Below, one piece after another: positions 8,230 through 19,125 of a stretch of DNA of 60,376 nucleotides. The stretch is from Marinobacter lipolyticus SM19. Lineage in GTDB: Bacteria; Pseudomonadota; Gammaproteobacteria; Pseudomonadales; Oleiphilaceae. Both the position numbers and the translations under genes were made by a program. How positions within the stretch are numbered: the first letter of the stretch is position 1; every line of letters begins with the position of its first letter. A model generated the notes under the pieces. It was not told the DNA's origin and searched no databases. It worked only from the letters and a program-made list of their open reading frames with translations. The stretch is from positions 1 to 60,376 of the forward strand of contig NZ_KE007331.1 in NCBI RefSeq assembly GCF_000397065.2, written 5' to 3'.

Positions 8230-8730
8230 ATGAGCGTTAACGAACAGAAGGCGCCTGAGCTCCAGGAGAAGCTGGTCCAGGTTAATCGTGTCGCCAAGGT
8301 TGTTAAAGGTGGCCGTATATTCGCCTTCACCGCACTGACTGTAGTGGGTGATGGTAAAGGTCGCGTTGGTTTTGGTCGTGGCAAGGCGCGTGAAGTGCCG
8401 GTCGCTATTCAAAAGGCCATGGAAGCTGCACGTAAAAACATGGTAGAGGTTCCGCTGGACGGCACCACTCTGCAATATGCGGTCAAGGCTCAGCATGGGG
8501 GCTCCAAGGTCTACATGCAGCCTGCGTCTGAAGGTACTGGAATCATCGCCGGTGGTGCGATGCGTGCGGTACTGGAAGTTGCCGGTGTTCAGAACGTACT
8601 GTCCAAGTGTTACGGGTCTACCAACCCGGTGAACGTGGTACGTTCCACCATCAAGGGTCTCCAGGCGACACAGGCGCCTGAGGATATTGCAGCCAAGCGC
8701 GGTAAAACCGTGGAAGAGATTCTGGGTTGA
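8230..8730 (+). CDS. rpsE: 30S ribosomal protein S5
   Basis: From ATG 8230 the protein is 166 residues (MSVNEQKAPELQEKLVQVNR), the usual S5. The GTG at 8221 is rejected because AGGTGGAG just before 8230 is the ribosome-binding site. The glycine-rich GDGKGRVGFGRGKAREVP segment is the S5 double-stranded RNA-binding loop. S5 influences decoding accuracy together with S4. Confidence 0.96.
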   Translation: MSVNEQKAPELQEKLVQVNRVAKVVKGGRIFAFTALTVVGDGKGRVGFGRGKAREVPVAIQKAMEAARKNMVEVPLDGTTLQYAVKAQHGGSKVYMQPASEGTGIIAGGAMRAVLEVAGVQNVLSKCYGSTNPVNVVRSTIKGLQATQAPEDIAAKRGKTVEEILG

Positions 8731-8734
8731 AGTC

Positions 8735-8923
8735 ATGGCGAACGCAAAAACGATCAAAGTTACACTGACCCGCAGCCCAATCGGCTGCCAGCCCAAGCAC
8801 AAGCTGTGCGTCAAGGGCCTGGGTCTTCGTAAAATCGGTCACACCGTGGAAGTGGAAGATACACCTTCCATTCGCGGCATGATCAACCGGGTTGATTACC
8901 TGGTTCGGGTTGAGGAGAACTAA
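8735..8923 (+). CDS. rpmD: 50S ribosomal protein L30
   Basis: Starting at ATG 8735 gives 62 residues (MANAKTIKVTLTRSPIG), the normal small L30. The longer open frame upstream overlaps rpsE and is not conserved. The KLCVKGLGLRKIGHTVEVED motif is L30-specific. It begins 4 bases after the rpsE stop. Confidence 0.96.
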   Translation: MANAKTIKVTLTRSPIGCQPKHKLCVKGLGLRKIGHTVEVEDTPSIRGMINRVDYLVRVEEN

Positions 8924-8924
8924 G

Positions 8925-9359
8925 ATGCGTCTGAACGAGCTTAGTCCGGATCCCGGTTCACGTCCTGCAGCCAAGCGCGTAGGTCGCGGTATCGGTAGCG
9001 GTCTCGGTAAAACCGGTGGCCGTGGTCACAAGGGTTTGAAATCCCGTTCCGGTGGTAGCGTTGCTCCTGGTTTCGAGGGTGGTCAGCAGCCGTTGGCCCG
9101 CCGTCTGCCGAAGTTTGGTTTTACTTCTCGTCAGCAGCGTTATGTGGCTGAGATTCGCCTGAACGAACTGGCGAAGGTAGAGGGTGACGTAGTTGACCTC
9201 GAAGCACTCAAGAAAGCAGACATTGTTCGTGAAGAAATTCGCGAAGCCAAGGTTATCCTCTCCGGCGAACTGAGCCGGGCGGTAACTGTCAAAGGTCTGC
9301 GAGTGACCAAGGGCGCGCGCGAGGCGATTACTGCCGCGGGTGGAAAAGTCGAAGACTAA
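8925..9359 (+). CDS. rplO: 50S ribosomal protein L15
   Basis: From ATG 8925 the protein is 144 residues (MRLNELSPDPGSRPAAKRVG). The glycine-rich N-terminal half (GRGIGSGLGKTGGRGHKG) is the L15 extension that threads through 23S rRNA. The ATG lies one base after the rpmD stop, with TGAGGAG inside the rpmD end as ribosome-binding site. Confidence 0.96.
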   Translation: MRLNELSPDPGSRPAAKRVGRGIGSGLGKTGGRGHKGLKSRSGGSVAPGFEGGQQPLARRLPKFGFTSRQQRYVAEIRLNELAKVEGDVVDLEALKKADIVREEIREAKVILSGELSRAVTVKGLRVTKGAREAITAAGGKVED

Positions 9360-9376
9360 GGCGAGTCGAGGACTAA

Positions 9377-10699
9377 ATGGCCAAGACAGCATCATTGCCT
9401 GCGGGCGCGGGAAAAGGACTGGCGGAGCTGCGATCGCGGCTCTGGTTTGTCTTCCTGGCATTGTTGGTGTACCGGATCGGTGCCCATATCCCGGTGCCGG
9501 GTATTAACCCTGATCGCCTGGCAGCATTGTTCGATCAGAATCAGGGCACAATCCTGAGCCTGTTCAACATGTTTTCCGGTGGTGCGCTTGAGCGCATGAG
9601 TATCTTCGCACTCGGTATCATGCCGTACATCTCTGCCTCGATCATCATGCAGCTCATGACTGCGGTCAGTCCGCAGCTTGAGCAGCTGAAGAAAGAGGGT
9701 GAGGCTGGTCGTCGTAAGATCAGTCAGTACACGCGGTATGGTACGGTTATCCTGGCCCTGGTTCAGGGCTTTGGTATTTCTGTCGGTCTGGCATCTCAGG
9801 GCGTCACCTTTAACGACAGTTTCAGCTTCCACTTTGTGGCGGTTGTTTCCTTCGTCAGTGGTGCTGTCTTCATGATGTGGCTGGGTGAGCAGATCACCGA
9901 GCGTGGTGTCGGTAACGGTATATCCCTGCTTATTTTCGCGGGTATCGTTGCTGGCTTGCCCGGTGCTATCGGTCAGACTCTGTCGCAGGCCCGGAATGGT
10001 GAGATGAGTCTTCTCGTTGTTCTGGGTATTGGTGTGTTGGCTATTGCCGTGGTTGGCTTCGTGGTGTTCATGGAGCGTGGTCAGCGTCGTCTGACCATTA
10101 ACTACGCCAAGCGCCAGCAGGGCCGCCGGGTTTTCGCCCAGCAGTCCAGCCATCTGCCGCTGAAGGTCAATATGGCCGGTGTTATTCCGCCCATCTTTGC
10201 CTCCTCCATCCTGTTGTTCCCGGCGTCCCTGGGGCAGTGGTTTGGTCAAGGCGAGGGCATGGAGTGGTTGAGTGATGTCTCCCAGGCGCTGGCGCCAAGC
10301 CAGCCGCTGTACATCATCCTGTTTGCGGCAGCAGTGGTTTTCTTCTGCTTCTTCTACACAGCGTTGATGTATAACCCGAAAGAAGTTGCGGATAACCTCA
10401 AGCGCTCTGGAGCGTTTATTCCGGGCATTCGTCCCGGTGATCAGACGGCCAAGTATATTGATGGCGTTCTGACCCGGCTGACTCTGTTCGGTGCAATGTA
10501 CATTGCAGCAGTTTCCCTGTTCCCTCAGTTTCTGATGGTGGCCGGGAATGTACCGTTCTATCTGGGTGGTACGTCACTGCTGATTGTTGTAGTCGTGGTG
10601 ATGGATTTCATGGCGCAGGTTCAGTCGCACCTGATGTCTCATCAGTATGAATCGCTGATGAAGAAGTCCAATCTCAAGGGCTATGGTCGGAACGGTTAA
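9377..10699 (+). CDS. secY: Protein translocase subunit SecY
   Basis: The 440-residue inner-membrane protein has ten predicted membrane segments. It has the SecY landmarks RIGAHIPVPGIN (about residues 32-43), ALGIMPYISASIIMQL in TM2, and the cytoplasmic loop YAKRQQGRR. With SecE and SecG it forms the channel for protein export and membrane insertion. It sits in its usual place after rplO. A perfect hairpin overlaps its stop codon (10689-10708). Confidence 0.98.
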   Translation: MAKTASLPAGAGKGLAELRSRLWFVFLALLVYRIGAHIPVPGINPDRLAALFDQNQGTILSLFNMFSGGALERMSIFALGIMPYISASIIMQLMTAVSPQLEQLKKEGEAGRRKISQYTRYGTVILALVQGFGISVGLASQGVTFNDSFSFHFVAVVSFVSGAVFMMWLGEQITERGVGNGISLLIFAGIVAGLPGAIGQTLSQARNGEMSLLVVLGIGVLAIAVVGFVVFMERGQRRLTINYAKRQQGRRVFAQQSSHLPLKVNMAGVIPPIFASSILLFPASLGQWFGQGEGMEWLSDVSQALAPSQPLYIILFAAAVVFFCFFYTALMYNPKEVADNLKRSGAFIPGIRPGDQTAKYIDGVLTRLTLFGAMYIAAVSLFPQFLMVAGNVPFYLGGTSLLIVVVVVMDFMAQVQSHLMSHQYESLMKKSNLKGYGRNG

Positions 10700-10708
10700 A
10701 ACCGTTCC
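10689..10708 (+). other. Hairpin spanning the secY stop codon
   Basis: GGAACGGT and ACCGTTCC form an 8-bp perfect stem around TAAA, which contains the secY stop. There is no T-run after it, so it is not a plain terminator. It could act as an mRNA processing or stability element between secY and rpmJ. Confidence 0.5.
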
Positions 10709-10729
10709 CCTTGAAAACTGGAGTCGACA

Positions 10730-10843
10730 ATGAAAGTACGCGCTTCGGTAAAGAAAATTTGCCGTAACTGCAAAGTAATTCGTCGCAATGGCTCGGTACG
10801 AGTCATTTGCTCGGAGCCTCGTCACAAGCAGCGCCAGGGCTGA
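10730..10843 (+). CDS. rpmJ: 50S ribosomal protein L36 (zinc-binding type)
   Basis: A 37-codon gene encodes MKVRASVKKICRNCKVIRR and ends SEPRHKQRQG. The residues CxxC, then C and H (CRNC, ICSEPRH), form the zinc ribbon of the C+ form of L36. It is too short for most open-frame lists but its place between secY and rpsM and its sequence are unambiguous. ACTGGAG precedes the ATG by about 8 bases. Confidence 0.97.
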   Translation: MKVRASVKKICRNCKVIRRNGSVRVICSEPRHKQRQG

Positions 10844-10892
10844 TTCCTTCGGGAAGCCTTCCTGACATTGCAGGGTTTCGGAATGATAGCGC

Positions 10893-10922
10893 TTGACTCT
10901 GAACAGGGTCAGGCGCTATCAT
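10893..10922 (+). promoter_or_regulatory. Probable alpha-operon (rpsM) promoter inside a palindrome
   Basis: TTGACT (10893-10898) and TATCAT (10917-10922) are spaced by 18 bases and followed by a G+C-rich discriminator (TTCGCGCC), fitting a stringent sigma70 promoter about 55 nt before rpsM. The promoter lies within a perfect 11-bp inverted repeat, AATGATAGCGC (10882-10892) and GCGCTATCATT (10913-10923), whose right arm covers the -10 box. The same repeat could fold in mRNA reading through from rpmJ. Confidence 0.6.
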
Positions 10923-10983
10923 TTCGCGCCCTTTTTGTGGCGGAAAATTCACACAGCAAAGCTTTGAACGCGGAGTAATTTGG

Positions 10984-11340
10984 ATGGCACGTATAGCCGG
11001 TGTCAATATACCCGATAACAAACATGCTGTTATCTCGCTGACCTACATCTTCGGTGTTGGCAAGACAACAGCCCAAAAGCTTTGCGATGCAACCGGCGTT
11101 AAGCCGGACGTCAAGGTCAAAGACCTGTCCGACGAGCAACTTGAATCGCTTCGTACCGAAGTGGGCAAGGTGTCTGTCGAAGGCGATCTGCGTCGTGAAG
11201 TACAGATGAACATCAAGCGTTTGAAGGATCTCGGATGTCACCGTGGTCTGCGTCATCGTCATGGCCTTCCGGTCCGTGGCCAGCGCACCAAGACCAACGC
11301 CCGCACCCGTAAAGGTCCTCGCAAACCTATTCGTAAGTAA
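10984..11340 (+). CDS. rpsM: 30S ribosomal protein S13
   Basis: The 118-residue product starts MARIAGVNIPDNKHAVISLTY and ends in the basic tail RTKTNARTRKGPRKPIRK. S13 contacts P-site tRNA and bridges to the 50S. It is the first gene of the alpha segment (rpsM-rpsK-rpsD-rpoA-rplQ). A GGAG site lies about 10 bases before the ATG. Confidence 0.98.
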   Translation: MARIAGVNIPDNKHAVISLTYIFGVGKTTAQKLCDATGVKPDVKVKDLSDEQLESLRTEVGKVSVEGDLRREVQMNIKRLKDLGCHRGLRHRHGLPVRGQRTKTNARTRKGPRKPIRK

Positions 11341-11353
11341 CAGGTAGGCAAAC

Positions 11354-11743
11354 ATGGCAAAGCCAGGTACACGTACCCGTAAAAAGGTGAAAAAGACGGT
11401 TGTTGATGGCGTCGCGCACATTCACGCGTCCTTCAACAACACTATCGTGACCATTTCTGACCGTCAGGGCAACGTCCTGTCCTGGGCTACCTCTGGTGGT
11501 TCCGGTTTCCGTGGGTCACGCAAGAGTACACCTTTTGCTGCGCAGGTAGCAGCTGAAAGAGCCGGTAATGCGGCTGCTGAATACGGCCTTAAAAACCTGG
11601 ACGTAGAGGTTAAGGGTCCTGGGCCCGGACGTGAATCCGCAGTTCGCGCGCTTAATGCGTGTGGCTACAAGATCACTAACATCACTGATGTGACGCCGAT
11701 TCCCCATAACGGTTGTCGTCCGCCCAAAAAGCGCCGCGTCTAA
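11354..11743 (+). CDS. rpsK: 30S ribosomal protein S11
   Basis: The 129-residue product includes the conserved HIHASFNNTIVTISDRQGN block and the C-terminal DVTPIPHNGCRPPKKRRV tail. S11 lies on the 30S platform and shapes the mRNA exit region. Thirteen bases separate it from rpsM. Confidence 0.98.
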   Translation: MAKPGTRTRKKVKKTVVDGVAHIHASFNNTIVTISDRQGNVLSWATSGGSGFRGSRKSTPFAAQVAAERAGNAAAEYGLKNLDVEVKGPGPGRESAVRALNACGYKITNITDVTPIPHNGCRPPKKRRV

Positions 11744-11761
11744 CACAGGAGACAGTGAAAA

Positions 11762-12382
11762 ATGGCTCGTTATATAGGCCCTAAGTGCAAGCTGTCTCGT
11801 CGTGAAGGGACAGATCTTTTTCTGAAGAGCGGTGTTCGCGCGCTCGATTCCAAGTGCAACATCGAGACTCCGCCGGGTATGCACGGCGCGCGTCGCGGTC
11901 GTCTGTCCGAGTACGGCGTACAGCTTCGTGAAAAACAGAAAGTCCGTCGTATTTACGGTGTGCTCGAGAAGCAGTTCCGTAACTACTACAAAGAGGCGGC
12001 CCGCATCAAAGGTGCAACGGGTGAAAACCTGCTGCAACTGCTGGAAGGGCGTCTCGACAACGTTGTATATCGCATGGGTTTTGGTTCTACCCGTGCTGAA
12101 TCCCGTCAGCTCGTTTCTCACAAAGCGATCCTGGTCAACGACAAGGTAGTGAACATTCCTTCCTACCAGGTCAAGCCGGGTGATGTTGTGAGCGTGCGTG
12201 AAAAGGCAAAAAACCAGCTCCGCGTTAAAGGCGCGCTGGATCTTTCTGCAAGCCGCGCACCGGTGAGCTGGGTAGAGGTCGACGCCAGCAAGATGTCCGG
12301 CGTTTACAAGTCAGTACCAGAGCGTACTGAACTGCCGGCCGACATCAACGAGAACCTCATCGTCGAGCTTTACTCGAAGTAA
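11762..12382 (+). CDS. rpsD: 30S ribosomal protein S4
   Basis: The 206-residue protein starts MARYIGPKCKLSRREGTDLF and has the S4 RNA-binding domain from about residue 96 (RLDNVVYRMGFGSTRAESRQ). S4 nucleates 30S assembly and in E. coli represses the alpha operon by binding a pseudoknot before rpsM. Whether such a pseudoknot exists in the 10924-10983 leader is open. Confidence 0.98.
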   Translation: MARYIGPKCKLSRREGTDLFLKSGVRALDSKCNIETPPGMHGARRGRLSEYGVQLREKQKVRRIYGVLEKQFRNYYKEAARIKGATGENLLQLLEGRLDNVVYRMGFGSTRAESRQLVSHKAILVNDKVVNIPSYQVKPGDVVSVREKAKNQLRVKGALDLSASRAPVSWVEVDASKMSGVYKSVPERTELPADINENLIVELYSK

Positions 12383-12417
12383 AGCCCAGTTAGCAACGAG
12401 AGCAGATAGGGGCGTCT

Positions 12418-13422
12418 ATGCAGCGTTCAGTACATGAGTTATTGACACCTCGTACCATTGACGTGAAGGAATCAAGCGCCACGCGTGCCAAGGTGACACT
12501 GGAGCCTCTGGAAAGAGGTTTCGGCCATACCCTGGGCAGCGCACTGCGTCGTATACTCTTGTCCTCAATGCCGGGCTGTGCGATCACTGAAGCACAGATT
12601 GACGGCGTTCTGCATGAGTACAGCGCAATCGAGGGTGTCCAGGAAGACGTCATCGAGATTCTTCTGAATCTCAAGGGCGTAGCTGTCAAGATGGGCAGTC
12701 GGGATGAAGCTGAGGTTACACTCAGCAAGAAAGGCCCGGGTGCTGTCACAGCCGGAGATATCAAGCTGGATCATGATGTCGAGATCACTAACCCGGATCA
12801 TGTGATCTGTCACCTCAGTGAAAAGGGTGAAGTGAACATGCGTCTGAAGGTTGCTCGTGGTCGCGGCTATGAGCCTGCCGATCAGCGGGGTCTGGACGAG
12901 GACGAAACTCGCGCTATCGGACGCCTGCAGCTGGATGCGACTTTCAGTCCGGTTCGTCGTGTTGCTTATGCCGTGGAAAGTGCACGGGTAGAGCAGCGTA
13001 CTGACCTGGACAAGCTGGTTATTGATCTGGAAACCAATGGTACTATCGATCCGGAAGAAGCGATTCGCCGGGCGGCAACCATTCTCCAGCAGCAACTGGC
13101 GGTGTTTGTCGATTTCGATCATGAGAAAGAGCCTGAGCGCGTTGAGGAAGAGGAAGAAATTGATCCGATTCTGCTGCGTCCGGTGGATGATCTGGAATTG
13201 ACTGTGCGTTCAGCGAACTGCTTGAAGGCTGAGAACATCTACTACATCGGCGATCTGATCCAGCGCACAGAAGTTGAGCTGCTGAAGACGCCTAACCTTG
13301 GTAAAAAGTCGCTCACCGAGATCAAGGACGTACTCGCGTCCCGCGGTCTGTCACTGGGTATGCGTCTTGATAACTGGCCGCCGGCGAGCCTCCGTGGCGA
13401 CGACCGGGTACTGGGCGGTTAA
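12418..13422 (+). CDS. rpoA: RNA polymerase alpha subunit
   Basis: The 334-residue protein has the N-terminal assembly domain (LEPLERGFGHTLGSALRRIL, about residues 28-47), an acidic linker near residues 238-247 and the C-terminal domain (about 250-334) with NLGKKSLTEIKD, which binds UP elements and activators. Length is standard for gammaproteobacteria. It is co-transcribed with rpsD and rplQ. Confidence 0.98.
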   Translation: MQRSVHELLTPRTIDVKESSATRAKVTLEPLERGFGHTLGSALRRILLSSMPGCAITEAQIDGVLHEYSAIEGVQEDVIEILLNLKGVAVKMGSRDEAEVTLSKKGPGAVTAGDIKLDHDVEITNPDHVICHLSEKGEVNMRLKVARGRGYEPADQRGLDEDETRAIGRLQLDATFSPVRRVAYAVESARVEQRTDLDKLVIDLETNGTIDPEEAIRRAATILQQQLAVFVDFDHEKEPERVEEEEEIDPILLRPVDDLELTVRSANCLKAENIYYIGDLIQRTEVELLKTPNLGKKSLTEIKDVLASRGLSLGMRLDNWPPASLRGDDRVLGG

Positions 13423-13455
13423 TCGCCGATTAGTTTAAGGTAAGGAATAAGAGCA

Positions 13456-13854
13456 ATGCGTCATCGTAAGAGTGGTCGTAAGTTCAGCAGGACCAGTGCG
13501 CATCGCAAGGCCATGTTCCGTAACATGACTGCGTCACTGGTTGAACACGAGCTGATCAAGACAACGCTGCCGAAAGCCAAAGAGCTTCGTCGTGTAGCTG
13601 AGCCTTTGATCACGCTCTCCAAGAATGATTCGGTCGCGAATCGTCGTCTGGCGTTTTCTCGCCTGCGCAACGATGCTGCGGTTGCCAAGCTCTTTGATGA
13701 GCTGGGTCCCCGCTATAGCGAGCGTCCGGGTGGTTACCTTCGTATCCTGAAGTGCGGCTTCCGTGCCGGCGACAATGCCCCGATGGCATTCGTCGAGCTG
13801 GTTGGCCGTCCGCTGGATATCGAAGCGGAAGAGGTGGACGACAACGAAGAGTAA
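13456..13854 (+). CDS. rplQ: 50S ribosomal protein L17
   Basis: The 132-residue product starts MRHRKSGRKFSRTSAHRKAM, the L17 signature, and ends in an acidic tail (EAEEVDDNEE). It is the last gene of the ribosomal block. A terminator follows 20 bases after the stop. Confidence 0.98.
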   Translation: MRHRKSGRKFSRTSAHRKAMFRNMTASLVEHELIKTTLPKAKELRRVAEPLITLSKNDSVANRRLAFSRLRNDAAVAKLFDELGPRYSERPGGYLRILKCGFRAGDNAPMAFVELVGRPLDIEAEEVDDNEE

Positions 13855-13873
13855 TTTCTTCGGAGTTGTCCAG

Positions 13874-13907
13874 AAAAAAGCCGGGGGGATACCTCCGGCT
13901 TTTTTTT
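13874..13907 (+). terminator. Rho-independent terminator after rplQ
   Basis: AGCCGG and CCGGCT, with further G/C pairing towards the loop, form a strong stem flanked by six A upstream and eight T downstream. It ends the ribosomal operon. The A-run on the other side could also let it act on transcripts arriving from uvrA. Confidence 0.9.
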
Positions 13908-13969
13908 GGTCTGAAGAAATGTCTTGGACCGTAGTGCGTGTGAGTGGCCTGCTTATTGGCGGGCTGGGC

Positions 13970-14054
13970 CTGGGGCGGGATGTCTTTTCTTATGGAAAAA
14001 GAACTCGCTGCGCTCAGACACCTTTGTTCCGTCAGAAAAGACATCCCGCCCCAG
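13970..14054. repeat. 21-bp-arm inverted repeat between rplQ and uvrA
   Basis: Bases 13970-13990 and 14034-14054 are perfect reverse complements over 21 positions (arm CTGGGGCGGGATGTCTTTTCT is 21 long, key parts GGGGCGGGATG and TCTTTTCT), with a 43-base loop. No open frame here looks like a gene. It lies between the convergent rplQ and uvrA and may be a mobile or dispersed intergenic element. Confidence 0.8.
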
Positions 14055-14085
14055 CCCCGTCGGGGCTATACAGATATGGCCTCTT

Positions 14086-16908
<2,823 letters not shown>

Positions 16909-17020
16909 AACACCTCGCTCGAAGAAAAAACGGGATTATACCGTGTTATACCCCGCCCGGCGAAAGCCGTGATGGTAAGTGACTATGCGGTTTGTCCCTG
17001 TGCCGTGACGAACCGTGTTC

Positions 17021-17029
17021 TGGTACAAT
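17021..17029 (+). promoter_or_regulatory. Extended -10 promoter of the MFS gene
   Basis: TGGTACAAT contains the TGn extension plus a good -10 hexamer TACAAT (17024-17029). No good -35 is seen at the right distance, as is common for extended -10 promoters. The predicted leader to the ATG at 17088 is about 50 nt. Confidence 0.5.
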
Positions 17030-17087
17030 GCGCGGTTTCCGGAAAGGCGGCTGTCCGCCAGAAACCGAATTAATGAAAGGCTCCTCC

Positions 17088-18458
17088 ATGAATGCACTTG
17101 AAAGGCGAGCAGTAGCGGCGTTGGCATCGGTTTATGCCATGCGGATGCTGGGCCTGTTCATGGTAATGCCGGTGTTTGTCCTGTTGGGCGATGACCTGCA
17201 GGGCGCGACGCCGGCTCTGATTGGGCTGGCTATCGGTGCCTACGGTCTGAGCCAGGCCCTGTTGCAGATTCCCTTTGGTCTGCTGTCGGATCGCGTAGGT
17301 CGCAAGCGCATGATCTACATCGGGCTGATCCTTTTTGCCGCAGGCAGCCTGGTGGCCGCATCAACAGATTCCATATACGTTGTTATTGTCGGACGGATCC
17401 TTCAGGGCGCGGGTGCCATTGCCAGTGTGTTGATGGCGTTGCTCAGTGACCTGACGCGAGAAGAGGAGCGGACCAAGGCGATGGCAACGGTGGGGATTTC
17501 CATTGGATTGTCGTTTTCCGTCTCCCTGGTGCTTGGTCCCCTGATCGGATCCGCCTTCGGTCTGTCAGGCTTGTTTTACCTGACGGCTGTGCTGGCGCTT
17601 GTGGCGATGCTGATTGTTTGGCGTCTGGTGCCCACTCCGCATCAGCACAAAATCAGTGCGGATACCCGGCCCGCGAAGGCTATGCTCACCAGGGTACTGT
17701 CAGATCGCCGCCTGCTGCGTCTCGACTTCGGTATTTTTGCTCTCCATCTGGCACTGACAGCCATTTTCCTGGTGTTTCCGACCCTGTTGCAGGATCAGTT
17801 GGGTCTGCCATCCTCGTCCCACTGGTGGTTCTATTTGACGGTCATGGTGACGTCATTCTTTGCCATGGTGCCGTTTATTATCATCGGCGAGAAGAGACGC
17901 AAGATGAAGCCGGTGCTGTGCGGCGCTATTGGGCTGTTAACTATGGCGACGGCGGGGCTGGCGCAGGGAAGTGTCAGTCTGTTTGCCGCCTGGGCGGTGC
18001 TGTTTTTCTTCTTCATGGCGTTCAACCTGCTTGAGGCCTCCCTGCCTTCGCTGATCAGCAAGGAATCACCGGCGGCAAGCAAGGGGACGGCCATGGGAGT
18101 GTATTCCACTTCCCAGTTTCTCGGTGCGTTTGTTGGTGGTGCCATTGGTGGCATGTTGCTGGAGCTGGTAGGCGTCAGCGGGGTGTTGTGGCTGATGGCT
18201 GCCGTGCTGGTGTTGTGGCTGTTGGTCGCGTTGACGATGCCTTCCCCGGGTTACACCTCCAGTTTCGTGGTACAGTTACGGCAAGTGGCGCACAGCCAGT
18301 TTGATAGTATTGACGATGCCTTTCGTCAGCTTCCTGGTGTGCAGGATGTGGTGATCCTTGAAGAGGCGGACACCGCTTACCTGAAGGTGGATCGCCAACT
18401 ATTTGATGAGGGGTTACTTGCGGACTTTCCGTTTGTCCGGCAGGGTAGCAGTTCTTGA
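17088..18458 (+). CDS. MFS transporter, YajR-like with C-terminal soluble domain
   Basis: From ATG 17088 the protein is 456 residues (MNALERRAVAALASVYAMRM) with twelve predicted membrane segments and the MFS loop motif GLLSDRVGRKRMIYIG between TM2 and TM3. The last about 65 residues are soluble (after TMPSPGYTS) and resemble the ferredoxin-like YAM domain of YajR: short, with VQDVVILEEADTAYLKVD. A longer start at 16992 would run through the promoter and is rejected; AAAGG sits 7 bases before 17088. Substrate is unknown; an efflux pump of the drug:proton antiporter type is the family norm. The uvrA-MFS-ssb order is also known from pseudomonads. Confidence 0.9.
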   Translation: MNALERRAVAALASVYAMRMLGLFMVMPVFVLLGDDLQGATPALIGLAIGAYGLSQALLQIPFGLLSDRVGRKRMIYIGLILFAAGSLVAASTDSIYVVIVGRILQGAGAIASVLMALLSDLTREEERTKAMATVGISIGLSFSVSLVLGPLIGSAFGLSGLFYLTAVLALVAMLIVWRLVPTPHQHKISADTRPAKAMLTRVLSDRRLLRLDFGIFALHLALTAIFLVFPTLLQDQLGLPSSSHWWFYLTVMVTSFFAMVPFIIIGEKRRKMKPVLCGAIGLLTMATAGLAQGSVSLFAAWAVLFFFFMAFNLLEASLPSLISKESPAASKGTAMGVYSTSQFLGAFVGGAIGGMLLELVGVSGVLWLMAAVLVLWLLVALTMPSPGYTSSFVVQLRQVAHSQFDSIDDAFRQLPGVQDVVILEEADTAYLKVDRQLFDEGLLADFPFVRQGSSS

Positions 18459-18516
18459 AATCCGGAGGCCCGCAAGGAGGTTGGGTCATCCCTGAAAACT
18501 GAGTCAGGAGCAGATC

Positions 18517-19047
18517 ATGGCACGAGGCGTAAACAAGGTCATTCTTATCGGCAATCTGGGGCAGGACCCGGAGACCCGTTACACACCCAACGGCAATGCG
18601 GTGGTAAACCTGAACCTTGCCACGGATGAAAGTTATAAGGACAGGCAAACCGGTCAGATGGTGCCGAAGACCGAATGGCACCGCATTGTTATGTTCGGCA
18701 AGATCGCCGAAGTGGCCGGTCAGTACCTGCGCAAGGGCTCCAAGGTCTATATTGAGGGCAAGCTACAAACTCGCAAATGGCAGGGACAGGATGGCCAGGA
18801 CCGTTACACCACGGAAGTGGTGGTGGATATCAACGGCCAGATGCAGATGCTCGATAGCCGCGGTGGTGAAGGCGGTATGAGCCAGGGCGCGCCCGCAGGA
18901 CGGCCCCAACAACAGCAGTCAAATTATAATGCACCGCCCGCCAATCAGGGTAACCAGCCGCAACAGCAGTCTGGCGGTTACAGTCAGCCGTCCCCGGGCG
19001 GCATGCCTGAGCCGGTGGATGATTTTGACGACGATATTCCGTTCTGA
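18517..19047 (+). CDS. ssb: Single-stranded DNA-binding protein
   Basis: The 176-residue product starts MARGVNKVILIGNLGQDPE. It has an OB fold to about residue 110, a glutamine/asparagine/glycine-rich disordered linker, and the acidic tip DFDDDIPF that recruits repair and replication partners. It protects single-stranded DNA in replication, recombination and repair. It follows the MFS gene by 58 bases with a CAGGAG site and is convergent with ntrC. Confidence 0.98.
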   Translation: MARGVNKVILIGNLGQDPETRYTPNGNAVVNLNLATDESYKDRQTGQMVPKTEWHRIVMFGKIAEVAGQYLRKGSKVYIEGKLQTRKWQGQDGQDRYTTEVVVDINGQMQMLDSRGGEGGMSQGAPAGRPQQQQSNYNAPPANQGNQPQQQSGGYSQPSPGGMPEPVDDFDDDIPF

Positions 19048-19085
19048 AGAATTACTCCGGGCATGACGACTAAGGTCGTCGGAGC

Positions 19086-19111
19086 GGGGCCAGGATAAAA
19101 CTCCTGGTCCC
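19086..19111. terminator. Hairpin between convergent ssb and ntrC
   Basis: GGGGCCAGGA and TCCTGGTCCC pair with one mismatch around a 6-base loop. A smaller GACGAC/GTCGTC hairpin lies just before it. Neither is followed by a strong T-run, so this is a weak or factor-assisted terminator candidate for the two converging genes. Confidence 0.5.
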
Positions 19112-19125
19112 GGTCAGCTTAATTT

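Noticed and set aside
7237..8814. 525-codon open frame antisense to rpsH-rpmD
   Set aside because: It mirrors the codon bias of the highly expressed ribosomal genes on the other strand, has no family features and no ribosome-binding site.
16909..17087. LexA (SOS) box upstream of uvrA
   Set aside because: I looked for CTG-N10-CAG with an A+T-rich centre and found none in the uvrA-MFS gap.
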